From: Sebastes aleutianus
Lineage: Eukaryota > Chordata > Actinopteri > Perciformes > Sebastidae
Direction: 5' to 3'
NCBI GenBank assembly: GCA_916700875.1
Contig: CAKAKS010000001.1
Location: forward strand, 10,293,741 to 10,357,740
Length of the DNA: 64,000 nucleotides
The position numbers and the translations under genes are program-made. Shown piece after piece: positions 22,827 through 33,732 of the stretch. Each line of letters opens with the position of its first letter. The first letter of the stretch is position 1. The notes under the pieces were generated by a model that did not search any database, had not been told where the DNA came from, and saw only the letters and a list, made by a program, of their open reading frames with translations.

Positions 22827-23414
22827 CTATCCTTATTTAAAGGATAGACATGTCTGTACCCTGATAAAACCCAAAGAGTCGTTCACTAATGCTTAAAGCT
22901 TAGAAGCAGCACAGTGACTGACTGAGGTTGTTCTAAATGATTTGAAAGTCCTTTACAGTCGCAGGACAGTTTAATCGACGGTACTTAACTCCAAATAGTC
23001 AAGGACAGGACTTTAGCTGACAAACACAGGCAGTCCATACAGGTGGCAGGTTTGGGGGATGGAGGGGGTAGAGATGGATTTCAGAGGTAATTAGAGATGA
23101 CATTCTCCGAAGACTGTAGTCAGCATCAAAGACCGCCTCTCCAAAGGAGCTGCTAGTTTCCTGGGAAAAGGTTAGGAAAGACCCCTGAAGACTGCAGGCA
23201 GGCACCGGCTCCCTTTTCCCCTCCTCTCTAGTGAAGTAGACGGCTGACAACCTGCTGACACTGTACATTATCACACTGTAACTGTCACTGAAGGGAACAT
23301 GAAGGTGTCTTATTGACAGAGGCATGGATGGCATGAAACCTGTGGGTAGAAGAATGAGGGGGAAAGTCTGAAAGTTGATGCCCTCTTTCACCTTTTCTCT
23401 TTTCCATGTAGAGG
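22827..23414. other. Unique non-coding sequence
   Basis: A 130-codon open frame lies on the minus strand at 22999-23391, but its product shows no domain, no repeat structure and no splice context. I treat the stretch as non-coding. Confidence 0.45.
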
Positions 23415-23640
23415 ATATGTCTTCTCATACAACGGTTCATATGATATCTCACAAAAAGTTACTCCTCATTTTTCATGCGTTTTCCTACGAATTTTCCTAC
23501 GATGCGTTTGTCACTCTTTATACTTCCTAGTTCACAATTACGTGGATTACATACAATTTGATTTTGTGGGATATATATTAATTACAGTGCATTGCTTTTA
23601 TATAGCTATGAACGGTGGATGAGAACAGCCTTGGATATAA
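23415..23640 (-). mobile_element. Family E repeat, internally deleted
   Basis: Read on the reverse strand it has the beginning (GGCTGTTCTCATCC) and the end (around AACTTTTTGTGAGATATCAT) of the family E copy at 55626-56135. The middle is absent, the join falling near ACAAACGCATCG. The pattern is typical of internal-deletion derivatives that remain mobile through their termini. Confidence 0.65.
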
Positions 23641-23700
23641 GATGGTAGTGGCTGCTTAAAGAGACTTAAAAGTCAACAATTTGAAACCCCAAAGCAATAT

Positions 23701-24396
23701 TTAAAGGGACTGTTTGTAACTTTTTAAGCATATAAATGTAGCGGGTCGCCACACATGCGCGTTCGCATATGCGCGCTCGCGTGTGGCCGGAGCCTCGTCT
23801 CCGCTGCCTGCTTACCTTCACTCAGACAGAGCGCGCGTTCTCGCGTACTCGCTCCACCTCTACTAGACGTGAACGCGCGCTCACTACACACTGCAGAAGA
23901 GTTAGTTTAGCTCTGAGAATATCTAGTGAAAGGGAGGTTTGTGCAGAAATAAATCCTGCAGCTCCTCCAGACCAACAGAGGTTTTCCGTGTCTTGTGAAG
24001 TGACGGGGCTCCTCCACGTGTTACGTTGTCGTCTCGATACCGACCGGGTGCTGGTGTCTCCCTGCGGCTGCCGGCTGCGGTCGGGAGGCGATAACGTAAC
24101 TCGTTGAGGAGCCCCACTGCCTGAGCCTGCGCTGAGGCAGGAAAAGCCAACACTAGGATCAGCAGTGATTCATGGAGAGACCTTTGTCTGGTCAGCTAAC
24201 ATTACTGCCAAGCAGCTGAAATATAGAGTGATATTGTGCTTTTAGCTGACGTGTGTCGCCTCACTGTTTTGAGTGATGCTCGTCCATGTCTATTTAGAGC
24301 GAGCAAGCGCGAGCTCGACGCTGACTTTCGTCGATTTCAAGGCCACAGGTGGCGCTGTTAACAAGCATTTCTGAAAGTTACAAATAGTCCCTTTAA
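23701..24396 (+). mobile_element. TTAA-flanked CpG-rich non-autonomous element (family D)
   Basis: The ends TTAAAGGGACTGTTTGTAAC and GTTACAAATAGTCCCTTTAA are inverted repeats with one mismatch over about 22 bp. TTAA stands at both boundaries, the target duplication typical of piggyBac-type elements. The interior is strikingly rich in CG dinucleotides (23745-24110). A 112-codon frame at 23769-24107 runs through it, starting from TTG and rich in Arg/Ser/Leu, as expected from GC-rich chance translation, with no transposase motif. Confidence 0.7.
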
Positions 24397-25497
24397 TTAT
24401 TCATTTTATTTTTTGGAAAATGCAGTACTTGCCACCTATAACAATTGGTATTGAAAATGACAGAAATCATGAAATCGGTATGTTTTTTTTACATCATTAT
24501 TTCATTTTTTGCAACAGAAGGAAGTGTAATTATAGCAAAGATCCCGCGGTGAGATGTTACAACACAAAAGCTGCAGCAGGTGATACTGTCTGAAATGTCT
24601 TCTCACACCTGCTGTTTGCTCATAACTCATTCTCACATAATTAAGAAGATGGAAATGTCATTGAATGTCATGGGGAGTGTTAAAAACTCCCAGTGGACGT
24701 GGCGGAGTACAGAGAGGAACATTGAGGATTAAAGCCAGAAATCTCCCAAACAACCACATCAACATCCTGTAGGTGTATTGAATATCTTCTTGATTTTTAG
24801 TCATCCTTACTTCCATTCAGCCATTTCTTTCATTGCTTCAGCTCGCAGAGTCCACAACAACACACATATCTGGAAAAAAAAAGCCCCTTAGTAAGGTTTA
24901 GCAAGGCATCGCCAATTATCTTTTCCCTTTCCACAGAGCCATATCAAAGGTTTGTGCTCACTGAGGAGAAAAAGGCTAGAAAATGTGTTTGAATGTCTTG
25001 TCCATATTAATAACAGATAAGACGCGGCCGCGGCAGGATCATGCCCTGAAGGATGTACCACGAAACACACAGCACATCTTTCCTTGGCTCATTCTAAATA
25101 GTCACACACTGCTGGTTTGTTTCTGTTGCCAAGATAGTGTTGAACGGCGCACCCATGAGGCACTTTGAGGGTTTGGTGTTGTTAATATTTGGGGTGGATT
25201 TAGCAAAGAACGAAAAAATGTCATTCTATTCTGTGCGTATAATCATTAATCTTGCCTGCAGTTCTGCAACTAACTTATTTTCAGTATCATTTAATCTGCC
25301 AATTGGTTTCTATATCAATCAGTAAATCATTTAGTATGTAAAATAGGAAAATGCAACCTCCTAAAGCTTAAAGCCGCCCACACATGATCATTGATGACAT
25401 GTTATACCTGCGCCACACTTTGCCTCTGCAAGGCTCTGCGTCCTGCCATGCGTCGAGCGAAGGCAGCTTTAAGGTCATAAATCAAAATCATGAATCA
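24397..25497. other. Unique non-coding sequence
   Basis: No gene, RNA or shared repeat recognised. Short frames only. Confidence 0.45.
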
Positions 25498-25690
25498 TTA
25501 ATTTGCTTGTTTTGTGAGACCAACAACCCAAAAGATGTTCAGTTTATCATCACATAAAGACAAAGAAAGCAAATAATCTCGCAGCAACCATTTCTGACTC
25601 AAACAATTAATCGTTTTTTAAAATAGTTTCTGATTAATTTACTAATTATCATTGACTAATCAATTAATCGACTCGTCATTTTAGCTCTTA
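25498..25690 (+). mobile_element. Family B fragment, 3-prime part
   Basis: Contains the family B interior (ATGTTCAGTTTATCATCACA) and the distal TTAATCG-rich portion but no left terminus. It is the upstream member of the tandem duplication described next. Confidence 0.55.
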
Positions 25691-26340
25691 ATCATTCTAT
25701 TGTACTCTTTCAATTCACAATTTATACAATACGAGATGATTTAGGAAGTATGCCATTCTCTTTGTCTTCATTATGTTTGAACTGCATGTTGTCAAAATAT
25801 AAGTTATAATGCAATAGGGCTGCAACTAACGGTTATTTTCATTGTCGGATTAATCTGTTGATTATTTTCTCGATTAATGGATTAGTTGTTTGGTCTATAA
25901 AATGTCAGAAAATGGTGAAAAAAAATGTTCATCAGTTTTTCCCAAAGCCCAAGATGACGTTCTCAAATGTCTTATTTTGTCCACAACTCAAAGATATTCA
26001 GTTTTCTGTCATAGAGGAGTAAAGAAACCAGAAATTATTCCCATTTAAGAAGCTGCAATCAGAGAATTTTGACCTCCTTTTCTTAAAAAAAATAAATACT
26101 TTAACAGCTTAATCGATCATCAAAATAGTTGGCGATTAATTTAACTAATCAATAAGTTGTTGCAGCTCTATTTTTTAATCATCGACTAATAATCGACTAG
26201 TCATTACAGCTTTTAATCATTCTACTTTTTCAATTTACATTTTGTATAATAAGCAATGATTTAGGATGCCATTGTCTTTATGTCTTCATTATGTTTGAAC
26301 TGCATGTTGTCAAATATAAGTTCTAATGTAACTTTAAATA
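25637..26340 (+). repeat. Local tandem duplication, period about 518 bp
   Basis: The word ATGTTTGAACTGCATGTTGT and roughly 170 bp around it occur twice, in 25637-25810 and 26170-26340. Each is preceded by family B sequence. The simplest reading is duplication of a unit made of family B plus its downstream flank, perhaps by unequal exchange between B copies. The two flanks have diverged noticeably, so the event is not recent. Confidence 0.75.
25815..26170 (+). mobile_element. Family B hAT-type MITE, full length
   Basis: Begins TAGGGCTGCAACTAACGG and ends GTTGCAGCTCTA, with inverted termini rich in GATTAATCG. No target duplication is seen here, which fits the surrounding tandem duplication having rearranged the flanks. 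Other B copies at 33530-33724 and 40510-40852 do carry exact 8-bp duplications. Non-coding. Confidence 0.8.
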
Positions 26341-26724
26341 ATAATAAAGTGCACCCTTAAAATATTCATAATAAGCTACTCCGCACTGACGTCTTCAGCA
26401 CACCTCTCCACATGTAAATCTGAGGTCCAGTCTCCTTGACTAACCAATGTTTGCTTCTTTACTAGAGAAAATACGAGTGTTGAATCTGGCTCACACTAAA
26501 ATGTATTCTGCTTCTTTCAATCACATTTCAAGGGTACGTCTGGAGGTATTCTACATTTGTGTTGTTGTCGTCAAAAAAATCTCATGAAAAGGCCAAAACC
26601 AACAATGTGTTAGTTCATCCTCTCTCGGTACCCGTCTGACTCCCCCACCATGTCTGTGCCTCTCATCCCCAAGTCCATTCATTCCTGCCGGAGATGTGAA
26701 TCACACAAATAGTCACACACTTTT
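26341..26724. other. Unique non-coding sequence
   Basis: Nothing recognisable. Confidence 0.4.
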
Positions 26725-26845
26725 TTGCCTTTATTTGACAGTCAGTGTGGAGAGCGGGACAGTAAACATTGAGAGGGAGAGCGGTATGACATGCAACAAA
26801 CATCGGTTTGTTGCATGGTGGGAGTCGGACTGCAGATGTAAATTC
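26725..26845 (-). repeat. Dispersed repeat with hairpin
   Basis: The words CCTTTATTTGACAGTCAGTG and GGTATGACATGCAACAAAC resemble a fish repeat I recall. It includes a perfect hairpin: ATGCAACAAAC (26791-26801), a 4-bp loop, and its complement at 26806-26816. Confidence 0.45.
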
Positions 26846-26847
26846 TG

Positions 26848-27085
26848 GGGATGGGTATCGCTAAGATTCTAACGGTACTACTACTCTTACCAATACTGCT
26901 TATCGATCTGGAATTTAACGGTACTCTTAACAGTTCCTTTTTGTTTTTTAATAGAAAAAATAAAACAAAATGTATAACATAATTAACATTGCTTTATTTT
27001 TTTGTATATAGATTAACATTCAAGTACAATTTTCTTAATTTCTCCAATACCGATAGCAGAACCGTTAACGTCGGTGCTTATCGAT
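26848..27085 (+). mobile_element. hAT-like MITE, degraded
   Basis: Begins GGGGATGGGTATCGCTAAG and carries repeated ACGGTACT/ATCGAT words, with a related inverted stretch near its end (ACCGTTAACGTCGGTGC). The terminal bases of the right end are gone and no target duplication is visible. Confidence 0.45.
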
Positions 27086-27094
27086 ACTACAGTC

Positions 27095-27400
27095 TTGAAA
27101 AACTTTGTCCCGGGGTACGTTTGTTTCAAAGTTTTCACTTATCTTGTGAAACTGTGTGTCAACATCTATTGGATGGATTGGCACAAAATTTGGTACAGAC
27201 ATATATGGTTCTCAGATGAAGTATCCTAAATACTTTGGTGGTCCTCTGACTCTTCCTCTAGCGCTACCATGAGGTTGACATTTGTCTTTGTCTTTCAACA
27301 CAACTGTTGGATGCATTGCCATGAAATTTGGTATAGATGTTCATGCTCCCCTGAGGATGAACTATAATCACTCTGGAGTTGGCTTACTTTAGTTGAGTCT
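27095..27400 (+). repeat. Two diverged ~146-bp repeat units
   Basis: The unit around TATTGGATGGATTGGCAC (27160) recurs, diverged, around TGTTGGATGCATTGCCAT (27305). Both continue into AAATTTGGTA-AGA. The block resembles a dispersed fish repeat built of such units. No coding function is indicated. Confidence 0.6.
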
Positions 27401-29234
27401 GTGCATGTGTCTATACAACTGTTGATGTGGTTGGTCTGGAGACAGGCCTCTCTATATCTTTCCTATTGTTTGTTTACCATGGCTTTAGTACCCTCTGGTT
27501 CCAGGATGCTCTGTGTAGCGATCCACTGGTTAATGTGGAGATATTTGAGATAATTTAAATTTACAAACGGAGGTGTTTTCATATAATATGCATTGTATTG
27601 GATTTTTGGAACTATTGATTTGGGATTTTTAATGCAAGTTTGGATTTTTGGCTCTTATGCATTCCTGGCATTCTTTTTAATTAAAGTTCATGTCTGGAGG
27701 CTGTTATTTACATTACCTGAGGCATCTTTCGGGCGTTTCTCAGACATGCCTGGCACTGAGATTTCTGTGTGTTTGTGAGGGAGTACGTTATGTGCATGTA
27801 AGTGAGGACAAGGAGATGATGATTTTGGAGCTGTGAGGTGATGCACATTTTGCAGAAACAAATTGCCGTGGCTGTATAAATTCACACCATCTGCACCATC
27901 TTTTGATTATATTACGTTTCTCATTTTTCACTTTGGTGAATAATCAACCTCGTCCTCATCTTCCATTTAAAAACAACATTAAGCAGAGCTAGATCTTCTT
28001 GTTTTAGGTGGGATATGTGGCTCCAAATAGTGCACCGTATTGCTTACTAATTTTTGGGAACATACATGATTAAAATGGTTAGTTTAGGAGAAGCATTCAT
28101 AACAATTGCGTGGTAGCTCCACTTGGTTGCCTCCCTAATCTCATTTTAACGATATTTTCAATGCAAATCATTAAATAATGAAATTAGTGTATTGTGTGCC
28201 AGTAGATGATTAATGTCTTATCAGTGAACGATGCACATCTTGGAACAACTGCTTCAGAATTACACGCTCCATTAAAACAGTGAAGGAAAAGTGAAAAAAG
28301 AAAAAAAAGCTCCTCCTCTGGCAGAGAGTACACTACTGTGTGTATCGGAGTATTCCCAGTGCAGCTCAGCAAATATCCAGCGTGGCACGGAGCGGTCTGA
28401 ATAATGATGATTTGATAGTATTAGGGGACCGCTGCACCCCCCCCGATTAAATGATACAAAAGCAATAAATACATTTAGTTCCCAGAGTCCTTTCTGTCAA
28501 TTCCCTGAAATTATTAGATTGATTCATCTTTGCTCTCCGAAGAGAAAACACAACCCCCCTTCCAGGAGTTATTTGGTCTCCTATTACGCTGAATATCTTG
28601 ACTCATCAATATATAATTTCATTGATTTTTTTTTTTTAAGAAGTGCCAGCAGAAAACAGCACACGAAGCTATTGTGCGAGTCTCCCTGGTTTCAACCCAC
28701 AAACTCCATTTTGTGACACAGCAGAGCAACGTGGATATAAATTGTGCTCCAGCGTATCCTCCTCTTTCGTTTTGTTTTGATGGGTTTTTCTCGGGCGGCT
28801 TGATGCTCATATTGAATGCGTTCTTTCGGGCACAATGCTGCCACACACACGCACACACACACCTCTCCTCCCAGTAACAGGCCTTTGAAAGCTCATCTCC
28901 AAACACCTCCGTGCCAGTCCGGACCCTCAAATACACCACCGGACTTCCAGACAAGACCAGAGAGGCTTTCATTTTGCCGACGTTTCAGTCCTCCATTTTC
29001 GTTTCCCATACTAGCCTTTCACATTTTCTTGTACCTTACATCACTCCCTAAGAGCTTTACGGTCCGCTGCTCTGCTGCGTCTCTGTACTGAGGTTGAATT
29101 AAGTAGGGACTGCGACTCAGCCGTGGAGTTTTTGGAGTGGATCAGAGGGTTTTTTGAGAATTACTGCTTGAAGTGACGACATCGGTAATGTGTTGGCAGC
29201 AGGGCTGGGAAACTAGGGTTGAAATAATGATGAT
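27401..29234. other. Unique non-coding sequence
   Basis: No exon recognised. A 117-codon antisense frame at 28619-28972 has overlapping frames on the other strand and no domain. A short CA run is at about 28842-28862. Confidence 0.4.
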
Positions 29235-29275
29235 AATATATTATTCCTGATAATATTATTCCTGATAATAATACA
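29235..29275. repeat. Short tandem repeat
   Basis: The word ATTATTCCTGATAAT occurs twice in tandem with partial extension on each side. Confidence 0.75.
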
Positions 29276-29416
29276 TAATCATATCATAATTCTCTTCACA
29301 TGAGTAAAAGTGGGGCTGCAGCGTATTCTGCAAAGTATTCTACCGGTCGTTCCATTGATTAATCGAGTAATCGGATAAAAAATACTTTTGTTTTATTAAA
29401 GAGCAATAGTAAATAT

Positions 29417-30042
29417 TAGGGCTGTCAATGGATTCAGATATTTAATCATGATTAAAAATACCTAAAAGGGAGATTTGTCAAGTATTTAATACTCTTATCA
29501 ACATGAGAGTTGGCAAATATGCTGCTTTATGCAAGTATATATTTATTACTGGAAATCAATTAACAACACAACACAATGACAGATATTGTCCAGAAGCCCT
29601 CACAGGTACTGCATTTAGCATTAAAGATATGCTCAAATCATAACATGGCTTAACTCAAGCCCAACAGACAACAACAGCTGACTTGACAATGTCTTGCCCC
29701 AAACTGCATGAGATTATCATAAAGTGGGCATGTCTGTAAAGGGGAGACTCGTTGGTACCCATAAGGTCAGAGGTCAAGGGACCCCTTTGAAAATGGCCAT
29801 GACAGTTTTTCCATGCCAAAAGTAACGTAAGTTTGGAGCGTTATTTAATCTTCTTCACGACAAGCTAGTATGACATAGTTGGTACCAATGCATTCCTTTG
29901 GTTTTCTAGTTTCACATGATGCCAGTATCTAGCTTTAAAACTGCTACAAACTAAAAATCGCAAGTTGTGTTAATGCGAAATTAGAGGCGTTAAAACGAAC
30001 TTGCATTAACGCGTTATTATTGCGTTAACTTTGACATCCCTA
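29417..30042 (+). mobile_element. Family A MITE, near full length
   Basis: Begins TAGGGCTGTCAATGG and ends TTAACTTTGACATCCCTA. Flanks GTAAATAT and ATAAATGT match at 6 of 8, consistent with a decayed 8-bp target duplication. It shares AGGTCAAGGGACCCCTTTGA and GGGCATGTCTGTAAAGGGGA with the other A copies. No reading frame of note. Confidence 0.8.
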
Positions 30043-31239
30043 ATAAATGTACAAAATAAGATGGGTCTCGTAAAATGAACAACTATTGTTTTCCTTTTTA
30101 GAAAAATCTACATTTCTATTGCTTTAATTGCATTCAATAATATCTGCCACCCCACCCACCCACACTGCCGTAGTTTCAGCTGGGCGATCAGCTGTTCTAG
30201 CGGCAGAGCATCATAAAACTTGACAGAAACAAAATAAAAATAAAAAACAGCTCTCGTTCTTCGGCAGTAGACGATTAAATTGACAAAATAAAATGACAAA
30301 CCTCGGCCAAAAAATCTCCCAAATAAAACAACTGATGATGTACTCAGCCAATCGCTGATAGCTGATATATTCGTCCAATCCGCCTAACCCTGGCATACAC
30401 CTGTTTGACCTCCACACCATTATTGTTATCTATTACAATATGAATGTCACTCTACATCCTGTATTGATTCTATATGTTAAGTAGGAACACAAATCATTAA
30501 ATGTAATTTGTAGTAGAGATTGTTTTGGGCTACGCTATAAAGTTGGGAAGTGCTTGATGACTTTTTAAGCCCCCGATCCATACTTATATATCATTTTGCA
30601 CGCCTACTTGACTTTAAGGAAATTTGTATAGGGTTGTAACATTAAAAATAGGAATGAAGAAGGAAGTCTGAAATATCACCAGCGAGCAGTACACAGCTGC
30701 TTGTCCTTTGATTCCTCACTCAGCATTTTAAGCCCCTGCACCCTCTTGCACTCAAACATTAATGCTGAGCAGGCAGTAATTAAAGCCTGTGAAGGTCATG
30801 GATATTGAGATGGAGCCTCTCACCGTCTCCTCTTCCTCTTACGTTACAGCTAGCCTGTGATTTGTGCATTCACACATCTGGCAGGGAGTGTGAGGGAACA
30901 TGCCAGATGTGTCACAGTGAGTATACAGATGTGCTTACCACACTGTGTGTTCAACAGAGGTTTGATTTCACGAAGCCTCAAGTTCATTTCTGGTATATTG
31001 CTGCCGTCATGCTGAGCTGTGTTGTCGGTCTCATCCAGAGCGTCTCTCTGTTTTTCCCTCCTGAATTTCTCTCGTCTCCTAAACTGTGTCCCGTCTTTCA
31101 TTCGGTTCGGGTTGTGTGAGTGATCAATAAGTGAGTGTCAATAAATATGAATTTTTATAAGCTATGTGAGCATTTTGAATTCAGTGAGTCTGCAGGAATA
31201 TAACCTTTTAATAACCTACATTGATTTGTTAGATTTGGA
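30043..31239. other. Unique non-coding sequence
   Basis: No exon recognised. A short perfect inverted repeat, ACACATCTGGCA, lies at 30872-30883 and 30901-30912 with a 17-bp loop. Overlapping frames at 30805-31119 on both strands lack domains. Confidence 0.4.
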
Positions 31240-31381
31240 AATCCCCAAAAAGTTACTGTATCGATTTCAAATCATTGAATCGTATCATATCGCTCTAGAT
31301 GAGCCAAATATCGTCCTTGAATCGTATCGGAACCATGGAAATCTTATCGTATCGTTGTAGAAATGTATCGTTCCACCCCTA
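31240..31381 (-). mobile_element. hAT-like MITE terminal fragment
   Basis: The reverse strand begins TAGGGGTGGAACGATACAT, a hAT-like end, followed by CGATACGATAAG-type words repeated through the segment. The other terminus is not found. Confidence 0.5.
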
Positions 31382-32595
31382 TAAATCATAGCTAGCTTAC
31401 CTTCAATTCTCTCTGCAAAATGGACAAGCCATACTGTCCACGTCTTCCTAGCCTCCTGCGAGTCCATATAACGTTACGCCACTGCCTCTCTTTTTTTTAG
31501 ACGTTTCAGCAGACAGGATGGCAAGAAAGAATATCTAGAAATTTGAGTCTGTCATAGTAACACTGTAGGTCTTTGCAAGACATTTTCCATCTTATTCAAC
31601 ATGTGGACTAAGAACTTCAAGTAAATAGAAGTGAACTTAACTTTAATGTCGGGGGCTTTATTTAATCCTTGCAGTGCTTCGTCCATCTGTTTGGCTATCT
31701 GGTGAAACACGCTGAGCGAAGTATACGCTGGGGACTCCGTACTCTTCTTTGAATACAGTTTTCCTGGATCACACGCCAACAGAGGAAGAATCATTATAAC
31801 TTCCCTGCCTGTGTAGGCCTCCAAAGAATTCTCTACTTTAGATGGTGGCAATTACAAAGTCATATTGCCTGTGACAACAGATGGCTTTGAACTGCTGTTT
31901 CAAAAACAGAGACCATGATCAAATTTACCATGCTGAATGATTATTCATTGCTCAAAACACTGTGTGGAGTAAGGTCATATTTCTGTTTAAATGAGGTTAA
32001 GTTTCTGTTTTTATAATAAGAATGCTGCAAGCAATTGATGTTTACTGCATACCTATGGGTCACAAACCAATCATCTGTTCCTGCCATAATTATGGAGGAA
32101 ATGACTGTGGTTTGATAACCACAACACACACATCCCTTTTGTTAAATACAAACAATAAGTGGCACTGTTTGTGAGAAGGTGTTTTCCATGTGTTTATTTC
32201 TTCACTGGTTGTTCATCAACACAAAGGTGAGGTTTGTCATCAGGCAATAAATGAATAAAATAAACATTACCAATTGAACAAGAGCATGTTCATTTCAGTG
32301 AAATGAACATTTTGATTAGAACTCAGCAGGATCCAAGCTCATTCTCCGTGTTTTATCAACTGTTAATCATAAAGCATTGTTTCCAAAATCACGATGACTT
32401 GTCTGAGAGCAGGGAGAAGGAAACAATGGGCCTTCTTGTTTTTAAGAAGGGTTTTAAGAAAAGTCTACATCAGATTCACGACGTGTTCTTAAACCGCAGA
32501 ATTGTTCGTACCTGTGTTATGATGAATCTCATTGTTCTTGTAAATTGAAGGCATGTGCCAGTTTATCCTAAGTAGCAGGTAAACGCCCCACCAAT
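31382..32595. other. Unique non-coding sequence
   Basis: Contains a 99-codon minus-strand frame (31552-31851) with a fairly protein-like composition but no recognised family, and a perfect palindrome ATGTTCATTTCA/complement at 32286-32310. No repeat identified. Confidence 0.4.
32286..32310. repeat. 25-bp palindrome
   Basis: ATGTTCATTTCA and its exact complement flank a single base. A transcription-factor dimer site or chance cruciform are both possible. Confidence 0.75.
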
Positions 32596-32829
32596 CCCCA
32601 TAAAAGGGTTGTGTCTAGAAGGTAACCCCCAAATTGCAAAAACTTGGAAAAAACTCTGACAAGACTTCCTATCCTAACCTTAACCATTCAAGGTCAACGC
32701 CTAACCTTAACTGTTTGAGTTCAATGTCTAACCTTAACTGTTTGAGTTCAACGTCTAACCTTAACCATCTTGCGAGAGTTTTGCAATTTGCGTGTTACCT
32801 TCTAGACATGAGTGGACCCCATAAAAGGG
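32596..32829. repeat. Inverted-repeat element holding a 27-bp minisatellite
   Basis: Outer direct repeats CCCCATAAAAGGG stand at 32596-32608 and 32817-32829. Inside them are inverted repeats TGTCTAGAAGGTAAC and GTTACCTTCTAGACA, extended by AAATTGCAAAA and its complement. The centre, 32674-32771, is about three and a half units of a 27-bp repeat beginning CTAACCTTAAC. The arrangement resembles a foldback or composite mobile element, but the direct repeats do not abut the inverted repeats exactly, so the boundaries are uncertain. Confidence 0.65.
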
Positions 32830-33242
32830 CCTGAGACTGCAGGGCCGTGTGCAGACAAAGAAATTAAAAAGAAAAGTTGAGAGAATTAAGTCAAGAATGC
32901 CCAAATGAAAGTCTAGAGAGCATAGAGCACCGGACTAAACATAAAATAACTTCAATAGTTCTTAAGTAGAGGTACTTCTGCAGGAAGTGAACGCCAAACG
33001 AGCTGTCATATTTAATAGCGTCAGTAGTGGATATAAAATAACAAAAAAAAAGATGCATGAGATGCTATTACTCGTCAAGTGTAGTGTTTATTTATTTTAA
33101 AAGACCATAATGCTTTGTAAAATACTGTAATGAAAATAATAATAAAAAATATTATTGTAATTTAAGTCCTATATTATACAACGTAGAATAATAATAAATA
33201 AAAAACCTGCAAAGAACTTATTTTGCAAAAACATATCAGGTC
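32830..33242. other. Unique AT-rich sequence
   Basis: No gene or repeat recognised. Confidence 0.4.
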
Positions 33243-33495
33243 CATTTTGGGGATCTATTAGCAGAAATTTAATATTCATAACTATGTTTTCATTAGTGTA
33301 CAATCACCTGAAACTAAGAATCGTTGTGTTTTTGTAAACATAGAATGAGCCCTTCATATCTACATAGGGAGCAGGTCCTCTTCACGGCGTCCGCCATGTT
33401 GCTCCACCATGTTTACAGTAGCCTAGAACGGACAAACCAAACACCCCAGTCCCTCAGTTGGTTGCAATCTGCAACCACACCATTAGATGTCCCCA
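33243..33495 (-). mobile_element. Family C copy, internally deleted
   Basis: On the reverse strand it has the family C blocks CATCTAATGGTGTGGTTGCA and, after a deletion, the block containing GGAGCAACATGGCGGACGCC. It ends in the distal AACATAGTTATGAATATTA word. The TTAAAGG start is replaced by unrelated bases. Confidence 0.7.
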
Positions 33496-33529
33496 AAAAA
33501 AAGGCCCACTCTTTTTTCTTTCTCCACTA

Positions 33530-33724
33530 TAGGGCTGCAACTAATGATTATTTTCATCGTCGATTAATCTGTAAATTATTGTCTTGATTAATCGATTAGT
33601 TGTTTCGTCTATAAAAATGTCAGAATATGGTGAAAAATGTTGATCAGTGTTTCCCAAAGCCCAAGATGTGATGAATTTAATAGTTGACAACTAATAGGTT
33701 AATCAGTGAATTGTTGCGGCTCTA
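33530..33724 (+). mobile_element. Family B MITE, short form with exact 8-bp duplication
   Basis: Begins TAGGGCTGCAACTAATG and ends TTGTTGCGGCTCTA. Identical 8-mers CTCCACTA lie at 33522-33529 and 33725-33732, which is strong support for a hAT-type insertion. It is an internal-deletion derivative of the 356-bp form at 25815-26170. Confidence 0.9.
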
Positions 33725-33732
33725 CTCCACTA

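Noticed and set aside
22999..23391. 130-codon minus-strand frame
   Set aside because: Product has no family resemblance, and no splice or promoter context supports it.
23769..24107. 112-codon Arg/Ser-rich frame
   Set aside because: Lies wholly inside the GC-rich TTAA-flanked element and starts with TTG. Its composition follows base content and it has no transposase motif.
26791..26816. MicroRNA hairpin
   Set aside because: The stem is only 11 bp and lies in a dispersed repeat.
30872..30912. 12-bp inverted repeat as a hairpin RNA gene
   Set aside because: Stem too short and loop unremarkable; chance occurrence is likely.
31552..31851. 99-codon minus-strand frame with protein-like composition
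   Set aside because: I could not assign it to any family. It might be a retrocopy fragment, but a protein search would be needed to claim it.
32674..32771. CTAACC-rich array as interstitial telomere
   Set aside because: The period is 27 bp, not the 6-bp vertebrate telomere unit.
32674..32771. CRISPR array
   Set aside because: Units are directly abutting with no variable spacers, and the genome is eukaryotic.
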